Below are positions 27,622-39,800 of a stretch of DNA of 64,000 bases, piece by piece. The position numbers and the translations under genes are program-made. The notes beneath the pieces are model-generated. The model did no database searches. It worked only from the letters and a program-made list of their open reading frames with translations, and was not told the DNA's origin. This DNA comes from Erythrocercus mccallii (taxonomy: Eukaryota; Chordata; Aves; Passeriformes; Dicruridae), in NCBI GenBank assembly GCA_013397435.1, contig VZRG01000290.1, positions 589,907 to 653,906 on the forward strand, given 5' to 3'. Every line of letters starts with the position of its first letter. The first letter of the stretch is position 1.

Positions 27622-28010
27622 GACTCCCAGCTCTTCTGACATTTATTTGCTAATACTTTGGACAAAAGACCATCTGTGGAAACTAACATTTGTCATCATA
27701 AGCTATAATGATGTTATAGGTGCTGTAATAAAGGAAAATATTTCTTTCTTATTTGGTTTCTGAACACAAGTTAGTATTCAAAATGTCAACACATTTCTTA
27801 AATTTTGTCAGAGAGAACCTGATCCTCACACACTCATTGGACAAACTTCCTGCTGTCCTTTTGTACCATTTATCTCTACAGCCGTTCTAGAGAAAGAGAC
27901 CATCTTCCTACAAAGACATTAGTTCTTCAAGTTAAAATGATCACTGAAGAGATGGAAATTCACTTTTTCTGACAAAGGGCAAAGGGATTGATTATTCAAG
28001 ATGATGGGCT
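27622..28010. other. Short non-coding spacer
   Basis: Between the LTR and the CR1 tail I see nothing assignable. The upstream body of the following CR1 may begin inside this stretch but is too diverged for me to place. Confidence 0.5.
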
Positions 28011-28138
28011 TGTCATAAATGGGACAGAAGACATGAAAAATTGCCATGGTTTAACTGATAAGGTAATGTTAGGTCACAGGTTGGACTCAATCATCTCAAA
28101 GGTCTTTTCCAATCTTCTGTGATTCTGTGATTTTGTAG
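28011..28138 (+). mobile_element. CR1 LINE 3' tail
   Basis: The 3' end of a CR1 in plus orientation: ggttggactcaatcatctc and aaaggtcttttccaatctt are followed by the terminal repeat ttctgtgattctgtgatttt. Upstream, catggtttaactgataaggt and aatgttaggt fit the segment preceding the tail in some avian CR1 subfamilies. The first 63 bp (28013-28075) are nearly identical to 28907-28968. Heavily 5'-truncated, non-coding. Confidence 0.85.
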
Positions 28139-28609
28139 AAATGAAAACAAATCTTTTAGATCAGGAGGAGGTGACAGTATTTTGGAGAAAAATGATGACC
28201 AAAAAAAGGGAGACTTCAAGAAAGGCAGGAAAAGGAATTTTGAAAGGAGATAATCCTGTACATACATGTGAAGCAAATTTTAATGTATGTAATATCATCA
28301 GAAATTTTGGCAATTTTGGAATCATCTTTCATCAGAACCAAATAGGTAAGGTGGCCTTTATCCGTTTCAGCTTCACAGCTCTTGTTATCTGGTACAGGGA
28401 CAAAATCTACTCCTACACATGACCTATGATCTCTATTAAAATGGCATAGCTGTACAATGCCTCCACATTGATATTTCTCATTGGCAATTCTTATTTAAGA
28501 AGAACAGTATTTACTCCACTTCTACGTCTAGTTTATTTCTGACTTAAGTTGCCCACTCAATTGCTTTGATTTGATCATTGTAGATGCACTAGATTAACGA
28601 AAGAATAGG

Positions 28610-28642
28610 CTAGACTAGACTAGACTAGAATCTAGACTAGAC
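28610..28642. repeat. TAGAC pentanucleotide repeat at CR1 3' edge
   Basis: Four TAGAC units, then gaatc, then two or three more. It abuts the 3' boundary of the minus-strand CR1, where octamers reading ATTCTRTG would be expected. It may be a degenerate tail that expanded in a new frame. Confidence 0.8.
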
Positions 28643-28906
28643 TGAAATCAGTTGGAAGTGATGTTATAACGATCATCTAGCCCAACTGCTTGACTAACTG
28701 GGGCTGACCAAAAGTTAAAGTATGTTGTTAAAGGCCTTGTTCAAATGCCTCAGACAGTGATAGGTTTGAGACATCGACTACCACTCTAGGAAGTCCATGA
28801 GTATTTGACCGCCCTCTCAGTAAAGAAAAGTTTCATGTCAACTCTGAACCTCCACCAAAGCATTTTTGAGCCACTGCCATGAGTTCCTGATCTCAAATAG
28901 AAGAGT

Positions 28907-28968
28907 TCATAAATGGGACAGAAGACATGAAAAATTGCATGGTTTAACTGATAAGGTAATGTTAGGTC
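28907..28968 (+). repeat. Short dispersed duplication of CR1 tail segment
   Basis: These 62 bp match 28013-28075 with a single 1-base indel (gcatgg here, gccatgg there). Here the segment sits inside an oppositely oriented CR1 and lacks the downstream ggttggactc tail. At the upstream locus it is contiguous with that tail, which points to upstream being the source and this copy the insertion. Confidence 0.9.
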
Positions 28969-30662
28969 CATCACTTCCTTGTCCACCTCCCCTTCTCAGA
29001 AATTTGTACAGAGCAATGATGTTTCTAGAAAAGCATTTCTTTATGATACGGCTCTGGATCTGGAAAATTGCATTTTATGCCAACCTACCTGCAGAAGACT
29101 GTTTCTGAGATAGTATGAGACTGATGTACAGTTCTTGAGAGATCCTGACGAGTGATTAAATGCAGAGGGAAGCAACTGGTTTGAGTGATATGGAGATGAG
29201 AGAAACTTGTTTTTACAGATGCTATCACACTGTTATTTTTACAATTTGACCATAATTTCATTATAGAGCAAACAAAAGATTGCTGTAGAGAATCATTAGT
29301 AGGCCAGCTGTTTTGCAGAACAGTATGCTATGCCAGATTTGCAGTAGCTTACACAGGAATCTATCTTTTGTGGTCTGAAAGTGGTCTTGTTGCCTGTCAC
29401 AGATTGCGTGAACTCTCAGAAACCAATATTCATATAACTGGAGGTAGAAAATGAAATTTTCCCATACATAATTGCAGAAGGATTTGCAGAGTTGCAACAT
29501 TGTTCAAAATTTGATATAATATCCACTGCCTTTGCAGTGGTAATATGTGGGCCAGAAACCCTTCTATAATATATTTGAGTGATTTTAGACACAATCATCT
29601 TTAATCCCCCTCTTCCCCAACACTGCAGATAAAACCCCCCAAACCAGAAAAATCCTCAGCAAATTGTGTTTTCCAAGCCTATAGTATAATCTGCAGGCTC
29701 ATTTACTGTAACCAATACTTTTACACTGTACAGCGAGAAAAGTCACAGGTGCAGTGATTTAATTACTGGTCAGTCATTTTGCATTGATTCAATCAGCAAC
29801 AACATGTTCTTTCCAGGAACTATTTTGGAATGATTTTAAAGCCATTGTTCCAGCTGCCCTAGGTCAAGTGCTGAGAATCAAATTCAAAATGGCAAAGGCA
29901 GACATTCACATAGAGCAGAAAATTTGCATGAGACAAGCCGATGAATTTATTTCTTTGGCAAAAAAATAAGTGTGGCAGGGCCTAGTGGATTAAAAAAAAG
30001 AGTTAATGATGTTGTTTATTTAAATCAATATATTAAAATAAAATTTCTTTTTTGCTATTAAAAGAATAATGAAAAGAAAACATACTATGACTTTATATTG
30101 TCTCAAACCTGAAAAAAACAGATCAGTGTCATACCCTGAAAACACCAGTCTGGTTGTCAGTAATGCATCATGGGATTCTTTCAAACACTCCATCTGTAAC
30201 AACCCTCTCCACAGGCACACAAAAGAGAGATTAGGTATTTTAGGGGCACAACACCTCTTGAGGTCAGAGGGAATATAAAGCTAAATTCTAGACAGAATTG
30301 CAAGATAGAGCTAATTATAAGCTGTATCTTTTGTCTGTTTCTGATCCTTTCATATTGGTTGGTTTGTTCGTTGATTTGGGTGTGGGGTTTTTTTGGTTTT
30401 TTGTTTAATTTCTTTTCTATCTAGGAGCATCAGTCTGTCTTGGGAGTTTATATCATTGAGTTCATTGTGAAAACACAGTCATCTTCTCCTCATATTTCTG
30501 CATGATACCTTGAATGGGTTCTCCCCAAAGTCAGTGTTTTATCACCACTCATAGCATACAAACTCCTTTTGCACTAGAATGTATTTTTGTACACTTCTGT
30601 TAAATTATTGGGTTATGACATGGAGCTCTGAAACCTTTGACTAGACCCTGAAGCAATTGATC

Positions 30663-30682
30663 TTTTAATTGATCAATTAAAA
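30663..30682. repeat. Perfect 20-bp palindrome
   Basis: ttttaattgatcaattaaaa is its own reverse complement and ends exactly there, because the next bases do not pair. It contains paired TTAATTG/CAATTAA motifs like those bound by homeodomain proteins, but such AT-rich words are common here. Confidence 0.9.
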
Positions 30683-32017
30683 ATGGTCTTGAACTTACTG
30701 CAAAATTTGCATCACTTTCTATTGTCTGGTCCTGATATTTTTACGTTGTCTTTAATGGGGATATTTAAAGACTTTACAGGTTAAGCAAAACTTCCCAGGC
30801 TGATATCAGGCTGCAGTTTTTCCATAATTTTCCCATCTGTATGCAAAGAATTCTTCCCCCCACACATATTTTTACTTATTTTTTTCCAGAAAGAGTGGAA
30901 TATTTTCTAAGACACAAACTACAAACACAAAAGTAAAACCAAGATGTTTTGTCTTTTTTGTCACCATTCAGTATAGTTTCCCTTATAAACAGGATAATGC
31001 AAAAGATTCTGGCCAAGCTACCCAGAAACAGTCTGTTTGTACCAATATCTGATATCTTCTCAGATACTCCAGCTGTTCCTCCCTATACTGAACTCTTGAG
31101 ACTTGAAACTAAAAATTTTTACCTATGTTAAAACCTTATTTCACATCTGCTTTTCAGCTTTAATAGAGCTGCATCCCATCCTGAGTATGATGACATTATT
31201 GAGAATGAAAAATTCCTGCAAAAAGACTGCAGTGACATAGCAAATAGTAATCTTTATAAATTACTAAATTCTGCCTTATGGTCATTGCATGTGCACTTAC
31301 TACACTGGTAAAGTATTCAAGAAATAAGCTTGTTTGGGGTAAGAAATCTGAGCTTCTTTTTGTAACCACATTGTTGAAACCTGCATTGTTCTCGAGCTAG
31401 AACCTGAAGAAAATTAACTACCATACTAGAGTAAATTTTCTAGAGATGTAGTCGTAATTGGCTTTAGAAGTTATGATGAAGACATAAACAGGCTTTTTAT
31501 TACTAAAGTAAAATATGCTCTAGATGAAATTGCTATATATAAACTGCATGGGTGAATAGCATGCTTGGGGTTATTATGGAAATGCAAAAGGTGAATAAAG
31601 TGTATGTGAATATATATTACATAATATAAAAATGTTTATATGGTATGGTGACTTTTTTTAAAACATTGGGGTTTTTAAACTTAATGACTAAATAAAAAGG
31701 CCTGTTATGACCTTGTGTAGATTTTAGAAATCATTTTGGAAAATGCTTTACATATACACATAATTAACTTAATGAATCAAATTTACTGTTCCATCTCAGA
31801 GGGACACTGAAAATTCACCTCTGAGTAAGTGAAGTGTTTTAATGTTGTTCCATTTATAGTTTCTTTATGGATTTAAGGCCAATGAACGAGGCACCATGAC
31901 ACAAAATAGCCATTTGACTAACTGCCAGTATTTGAAGCTGGAAATGTACAATAATTTTACCAGGAAAAAATATATTTAAAACAGAACGAGTCTTAAAGTT
32001 GATTATATTTTAAACCA

Positions 32018-32098
32018 GAAAATGTTGGGGGGATTGTTTTGGTGTTTTTGAGGTGGTTTTTTTGTTTGTTTGTTTTTTGTTTGTTTTGTTTTGTTTTC
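32018..32098. repeat. T/G-rich low-complexity tract
   Basis: About 80 bp made almost only of T and G, including (TTTG)n-like units. Strong strand asymmetry; simple repeat with no coding signal. Confidence 0.8.
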
Positions 32099-35000
32099 CT
32101 GTAATTTCATATGAGCTGGTTCTTCCTAGTCTTGAAAATGTAAGTTCAGTTGAGTTATATCAATGATAGGTGTTAACAATAAACTAAAAGTTGCCTTTAA
32201 AATTCAGCTTGTCTGTTGCTGAATTGACTTATGATGGTCTGGAGACAAGATGCAGCTCTGGGGATACTGCACATAAAAGTAACCTACTTTAGGGCTCTAA
32301 ATGTCCTTCCACAATCTGCTATTTTTCAAATTTTGTCAGCTTGTTAGGTACACATCACAAGAGAAAAAATACGTGACTTCAACAGAAATGATTGGGTGTT
32401 TCAAATGTGTATAATTTATACAAAAAGATTTTATTTGAAAAGGTTTAAATAGAATAGATACTCTGCTTTCAGTAAATGGGATTTTTTTTTGAACTATTAC
32501 AAAAAAAATTGTTATCTACAGATGTCTAAATGTTTTTATTAAAATAAAAAAAATTAGAGACAAATCTTTTTAAGAGAAAGGTTGATGAGAGTGACCTTAC
32601 TGCTTTTTCAAAAGCTAAAAAAGATCAAGAATTTAAAAAATATTTTCTGTAAGTATTTTAAATTAATTTACAAATATTTTAGTAATTATATCATAAAAAC
32701 CTGGTGTTGTTTTGTCAAAGGTTTTTCTTTAAATGACACTGAAAATATTATGTGAAGAATAAAAATAAATTCAGACTGCAGTACAAAAAATTTTAAAAAT
32801 CAGAATTTAAAATTGTTGCCCAGTCAGTTGCATTTTTAGTAACTTAGCTAGCTATAAGATGCATAAGGTAACTAAGCAGTGTCTAATCGTGATACTGATT
32901 TTGCAATCTTATGCTTAAATGAGATCCATCAAGGGTTTTTTTGCTTTGCTTGTGTATTTTTAAACAATTTTTAGGCTTATATTAAGTGCATTCCAGATAT
33001 ACTTCCCCCAGATTTATACTCATTTCTAATTCTTAGATTTTGCGTGTTGTCTGCTACATCTACTCAGCAGCAACATTTCTGTCAAAATATGCTTAAAAAT
33101 GCTTTTTATTAGATACCTTTTTCTGCTATGTGCATGTACTGAATTTGAATATGTGCTGCAGCTTGATTCAACCCTGTGCCTCCTGTAGAATCATCCACTC
33201 ACATCTATAACACTGAGCTCACTTTTTGTATAATGTATAAGTAGTTTATAGTCAAAACACATTCTCCAAAGCCACTCATTTAACTGTCAAGACTGGCTAA
33301 AACTTATTTATTTAAAAAAGAAAAAACCCAATTTTATTATATTAATGAAATTTTGTAAATCTACAAATAATTTAAATTTTTTTCTCATTAATAGATCTAG
33401 AAACTAATTTTCAGAACTACTAATTTAGATTGCATCTATTCATTTTCATTCAAGTCTCAGCATTTTTAAAATTTTACTCTTTTATGCAATGTGAGCAGGC
33501 AAGAGCCTTACTTTGCATTTTCAAAAATCATGCTTTTACTTAATGTGTTTGGCTGGTTAGGTTCTCTTCTTTCCTTCTATACAATAATAACATTTAGGAA
33601 CAACTAGTAGGAAATGAACCCTCAGGCTTAAATTGAATCACAGGACTACAAATTAGTAATTTTTTACTTCTGTTTTAAGCAGAAAGGTCTGATGTTTTGC
33701 TGTCATTCCCCTTACAGAGTTGTACACATGTGTATAGCTGTGGGTAACTTCACAGCATAAGGGCAGCAGCACAACATGACATTACAACATAGCTTGCTGC
33801 AGACCTTTCATTTCAACAAGAGCCAGCTGTTTGATTATTCATGTTCTTCCAATTCAGAAGCCAAGAGGAATTATATTCTCAGGGTTAGGCACTACCAGAA
33901 GAGCTCTTATGAAGAGATGGGTATTTACTGACAGTAATGACTCAGTAAGTACTATCCTGCTTTGATTAGACATAAACAGAAGGGGTTAATAATGGACTTT
34001 AAAGGCTGACATATGAAGCAGAAAATGAAATTTAGAGATACAGTGAAAGAGATAATGCATTTAGTGTTTGGGCCATCTAAGGAAGTTGAGATTAACAATA
34101 GATATGAATTCATGGGCTCTTCATTTTTTCATGATAGTCAAAGTTTTTGATTACAATATGCTAATGAATGTTATTTATCACTTCATAATACTATTATTTT
34201 TCACCTATGTGGGACATTTAATTAACTTTCAGGTGCTTCATTATCTATTGCAGTCTCATGGCAAGTCTCTGATATTCAGACAAATAATCTTACTTTGTAG
34301 AGCTTGAGTGATCTAAGGAATGATGTAATTTGAGGTAAGAAAATACATGAGAGAGAGGAAACGTGAAAGGGTCATAGAAATAGTAGAGTCATCATATTTC
34401 ATAATATATTTAGTGAATAAATCATGGTTTTAATGTATTCTTCTGGTCCATCCATTGCAACCCATCTTGTAGTGAGAAGTTGTATAGAAACCCCAAATGT
34501 ATGAACAGAGAGAGTAAAAAAAAGAAAACAAAAAGAAGCTTATCCTAATTATGCATTACATTCCCAGGTATTAACACATATATAATATGCAAGGTAAGAC
34601 TAGCCATGCAAATACACAATCGAATTAGACCATTTATCAAAGATAATATCTTAAAAATGAGAAAAAAAAAAAGAGAGGGAAAAAGGCATCATTAATTCTA
34701 AACTAAAAAGAAATAAAATTATCTTCCAAAGGAAATGAGTGTGTATGCAAACCTGAAATACATATGTAAATGAAGAATATGTGTAACTCCTCTAATCTCT
34801 TTATAAATGGGGACAATAAATAATACCAGTAAAACAAGATTGAATGATCCTTCTCTGCTTTGTAGAGCACTTTGATACCTACATGGAGAAGAATATTCAT
34901 GAACCGTAAGGTTTCATTGGGTCCAAATTAACAGTAGTGACCAAATGTGATTGCCTCATCTTTCGCCCCAAACAGGTGTCTGAATCACAGTTTGTAGGAA

Positions 35001-36323
35001 AATTTTTTATTTGTATGATTATTTTACAGAAAATTTGTTAGAGCAAATTAGCTCAAAACCGACTTACACACAACTGAAGAATGAAAAATAATTACTGTAA
35101 TGTAGGTACAGTAGAGGTAAACGTAAATATGTCAGAAATAGATGTTATAATATTTTTTAAAATGCATTTTTAAATTATTAATGTGATTCATGATATTTTG
35201 AAGGTGAAGTTCAATATAGAGATAAAGATGAGATTTGTACTGTGTGTCAGAAATTAGAAACTCAAAGCTTTAGATTCGGTTTCACACAAAAAATCAGATC
35301 TGCAGTAAATTTCCACTATTCAGCTTCATATTATTAAACTGTGTTCTTCCATGTTCTTTTTGACCTTTCAACTCAGAATTCTTTTATTTCATCATAGTAA
35401 CACTGTCAAATGAAAGTAAAAATCAACTAGTTTAAGGAAATACTGAAGAAGTACTGTAGCAAAATATGCTGGTTTACAGTGTAAATTAAGTAATAAAATC
35501 TCTGGTGGTCCCAAAGAAAGTGATTTTTTTCCTTATTTTTTTCCTCTTGTCTTCAGTAAGGTCCATAATCAAGCCATACTAGCCACACTGCTATGGTGTG
35601 TTGATCTAGGGCAACTGACAGATTCCACCCAACAATTCTTTCACTGCCCCTACTCAGAATAGAAAATAAGATGGAAAATGCATAGTTCTAGGTAAAGGCA
35701 GAGGGATTATATTCCAATTACTGTCATAGACAAAATATAGTTGATTTTGGGAAAACTGGTTCATCTCAAACCTATATTAGAGACTGAATATTCAGAGTCT
35801 CTTCTGTGTGTAATTTTCTGTTGTAGTATGCATCACTGTATGTGGAATATCTATTGAAAAATTGTGGAAAGCTGACACAGATCATTGAGTAAAGGATATA
35901 AATGAAATATTCAGATTGACAGACAATAGAAAGAGAACTTAGTGCCTAAATTCAAAAATTAGTTCCACAATGCAAATTTCATTGAAAGCAAAGCATTTCC
36001 AGATTGATGGTTGTACTTCTGTTTGCAGCAGGGACAAGAGCTTAGTGAGTAGATCTTATAAGGAAAACATATAGACTTCCTGTGCAGATTTCAATATATA
36101 GGACATTAATCAGGAATAAATTTATAGTAATTTCTAAGGCACAAACATATATTTTGTTCTGGCCTTAAGAAGTATTTTTACAATTTATTTCACATATATA
36201 AATAAGGACAGAGATTCCAATGAAAATTATGAACTTATGAAGCAGAAGGCATTTGGTGATTTTACAGATTTCATTAATCCACATGTATATATCAAAGTGC
36301 ATACATTGTATTGTGTTTAAATT

Positions 36324-36362
36324 CAGGGTCTTTTCCATCTTAAGATATTTTATGATTCTAGT
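36324..36362 (+). mobile_element. Possible CR1 tail remnant
   Basis: cagggtcttttccatctt followed by attttatgattctagt resembles a decayed CR1 3' tail (ggtcttttccaacct, then gattctatgattcta). Only about 40 bp align and no upstream CR1 block is visible, so this may be coincidence. Confidence 0.35.
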
Positions 36363-36830
36363 ATTTGAATATGCATGGATTCAAAAAAGAAGCAAATAAA
36401 AATATTATCTATCAAAAGTATGAAGAAAGATAATAAAATAAAAATAGATAATATAGAAAATAATGAAAAAGAGATATATAGCTTTAAACATGAAAGAAAG
36501 GATTTTTAAAAGAAACATCATAAAGGCTGCAAAAAGTTAAAAGAGGCATAGAAAATATTCAGAAAGAATACAAACTTAGCTGGAAAGTAAAGAAAAACTC
36601 AGCAAGAAAGGGACATAGAAAGGGAAAAATATATAATGGAAATAAAACAAATATGAAAAAAGACAGAAAATACAGTAAAATACAGAAGACAGTAAAAACA
36701 TAATCCTTCATTAAGGTTCATAAAGACAAGAAAACCAAGGAAAAATTTTACGTGGATGATTATAAACACTTAGAGATAACAAAGATAGCAAAATAAAGAA
36801 AAAAACCCACAGAAATGAGTGTTTGTATTT
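36363..36830 (+). repeat. A-rich, purine-skewed low-complexity region
   Basis: Nearly 470 bp dominated by A and G on the plus strand, built from words such as gaaag, aaaata, agaaa and gataataaaa without a clean period. It immediately follows the possible CR1 tail, and weaker skew continues to about 37520. Not a simple microsatellite. Confidence 0.6.
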
Positions 36831-39800
36831 GTCATTGCAAAAAGCTAACCCTAGGGGTTCTGGAAGGGTCGATGCAGTAACCTATGATATTCACTGTATT
36901 TATACAAGAGAGTGAATAATGACCTGCCAAATATTACAGTTGAGAAGCATTTTTCAAAGTGAAAAATAGAGGTGAATGCAAAATATTGCATAAGGAACTC
37001 ATTGTATTCAGTGATAAAAAAATATCAATGATAATCCAGTGCTCATAAATTCAGTGTAAAACACATATATAACTATTGCCTTAACTGAAGAGACAGAATT
37101 ATGGTCTTTGAATTAGGGACTGCCATTCTCAAAACTCATCTTAAAATAATTCTAAATAGGCAAATATCTTGTTAAAAAATAAGAGTGAAAGAGTAGAGAA
37201 TGAAAATAAAGAAAAAAATACTGTCATATAAATTACATACTTCATGCTGAATAAAATGTGCTAATTAGCCATCTCAGAAAAAACTAAAAAATAGCAGGTT
37301 TAGATACAGTTCTGAGAAAGATGAAAAGGATGATCAAAAGCATGAAATGACCTACCTATGTAGTGGCACTTTGGAAAAAGTATTTCTGAGTTTAAAAAGA
37401 AACAACTGGTAGAAGATAAAATGGAAGTCCATAAAATTATCAACTTTGAAGAAAGTAAATAAAAATACTCACTTTTTATCATAATATGAAAAAAGAGAAA
37501 AAATACAGAAATCAACTGGTGTTGCATTAATGGTATAGGAATTTAGCAGAAAATAACCCCCCCTGTGTTCCAGATGGTCCTCAGAGACTGGAGGGGCTGG
37601 TCGTGGCTGGGTTTAATTTCTGATTATAGACAATTTAGAATTGTAATGAGAACAGATGCACAAATAGTGCAGTTTTTTAATCTCATACCATGGGTCTGAT
37701 TGCATTCAATAAGAACTTATAAATTCCAGATTCGGGGATCTAGATTTGTTTGTTGAAACAACAGGAGAACAGGTTCAGGATTGCTGGTGATAAATCCACT
37801 TACTGCAGATAATTAGTGTGTGCTGCAACAGAAAGTATAGTATGAGTGATCTAATAGTTCTACATATATATAAAAGGAAATATTCATGTGTAAAAGCAAT
37901 TTTTAATGTATTATGAGAAACTGGAATGCAGTGGGGAAAAAAGAGTTGGAAGAAAGCAGAGGAAATTGAGCAATCCTAGTAAGCTTCATATAACTTCTTT
38001 ATAGTGTTTTTAAATAATAGGAAAATTAACCTAAGGTAGATGGACACTACAGCAAACATTTCATTAATTCATCAGAAATATTAAAATTATATAGACAATG
38101 AAAGTAATCTGATTGCAACAGATCAATATTTTAACTTCATTTTTAAAACTTATATGTAGTCTTCCTTTATAAATTAAATACTGCAACAATGATGGAGAGA
38201 AATCTCATCTTGGCCATTTTAAACATCGATGAATATAAGATTAAGGCATTATTACAAACACTTAAACACTTATCCATATAAAAATCAAGCTTTTAATCGC
38301 ATAAAATTATTTTATAACCATCATACTACAAAAGCCAAAGGAATTGGGTTAGTTCAAACACGCAATTACAGCAGCTTGACCTTCAGATTTTGACTTGTAA
38401 AATGATGAAATACTGTGTCTTTGTCATTTAAAAGCTTATAAAAAAGCATAAGAAAGTACCAAATTATTAGAAAATTATCCTCTATTGGATTTTGTACTGA
38501 TCTTCATTTACTTGAACAGTTTATTTCATCTGCTTAATTTAGCAACAATGTCAGATGGATTTCTGCTGTTGAAATTCATCCAGTCAAGCAGCACCAATCT
38601 CAATGGTAAGAATCTCTTGGAAAATAAGATTTCATTGGTACAGTCAATAAACAAGAAGCCATCAATAAAATCAAAATACATTCTAATCAAAGAGAGACAT
38701 GGGTTTATGATTATGCTTCCAAAAAGTGTGGGCCATGCTCCTCTGGATGAGACATAAAAGCAACCAGATGGTTAGGGCTGGCATAGGAAGAAGTAGGTTT
38801 ATTTCTTCTGTTCATAATACCAAAATTTGATCATTATGCTAGGCAAAATAGATACTTAAGTTTTTCTAATTCACTTTGTAGCTCAGGGAGGCATACAACA
38901 GTTTGTGAAATCCGGCTCTAAGGATCTGCAATTAGACCAGATTATTTTACCGTAAAACATTTAGTCACCCCTCACATCCAAAGAAAAACAGTGAGATATT
39001 ATGTTAGAAATAACACTGTACACTTTTTTCCCCCTTTTGCTTCCATTCCTGGATACTTACAAGCATGTCCAGAATCAGAGTATTTGCACTCTGGGCATTA
39101 TGCCATGTACATTTTTTCTTGAGGCTTTTATGCCTTCAAATTAATGACAGTACAATTAAAATTCCATACAACAATAAAGAATGAAGTAAAGCAAGGCAGC
39201 ACGTAAAGACAACAATGAAACAAAGAAAAATAACTTTCAAACATTTCTACCCATTTCCTTTGCTTACACTTGACAGAAAACTGTGATCTCTCTCTGAGAC
39301 ATTCTTATGGAAGCAACAGCCATGCTATTAAAATGTTTATATTTGATGACTGTAGAGGTGGGAATTTTGTACCTGATTCACTTTCTCACAGCTATTTAAA
39401 CCCATCTGAGACACTCCTGAGTAATCTGCCTTGTCTCCATTTTTTTCCATGTCACATACTACACATGGCTTTGGATTCTTATACATGGGCAGCTGAACAG
39501 AAAGCCCTCATAAAAATTTAATCCGGTCAGAATATTTTTTTTCTTCTTCATAACTCTCAAGAGTCCAGTGTATATACTGACTAGGAGTCTCGAGTATGAT
39601 GGGAGTTTAGATAAGTCTCACATTTGCATACATACATATTTAGATCATAATGAGGTATTATAACAGAATTACAGATTTTGTACATGGTTTGTAAGCCTTT
39701 CACCACAAGAAACAACTGCAGTGAAAGACAGAAACTAATTTCTTTGTGCAAGAGATTGCTAATACGTGTTTAGACAACTGCCCTCTTTATCAGTTCTGCC

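Larger units (their letters stand above)
28604..29036 (-). mobile_element. CR1 LINE fragment with internal insertion
   Basis: CR1 3' UTR in reverse orientation. Recognisable blocks run in order from 28644: gatcatctagcccaactgct, ggggctgaccaaaagttaaa, a caaatgcctcagacagtgat block, gacatcgactacca, ctctaggaagtcc, tttgaccgccctctcagtaa and the aacctccacc block. The element is interrupted at about 28907-28968 by a plus-strand piece of another CR1 tail, after which CR1-like sequence resumes (cttccttgtccacctcccc, then acagagcaatgatg). In place of the usual terminal octamers, its 3' edge carries a TAGAC pentamer repeat (28610-28642). The 66-80-codon frames crossing it are not genes. Confidence 0.85.
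29037..36323. other. AT-rich non-coding background, about 7.3 kb
   Basis: No gene or recognised transposon. It includes T/G-rich tracts (about 30355-30412 and 32018-32098, the latter with TTTG repeats), a perfect 20-bp palindrome at 30663-30682 and several A-rich stretches around 32460-32830. Frames are all under 80 codons with no motif. Confidence 0.6.
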
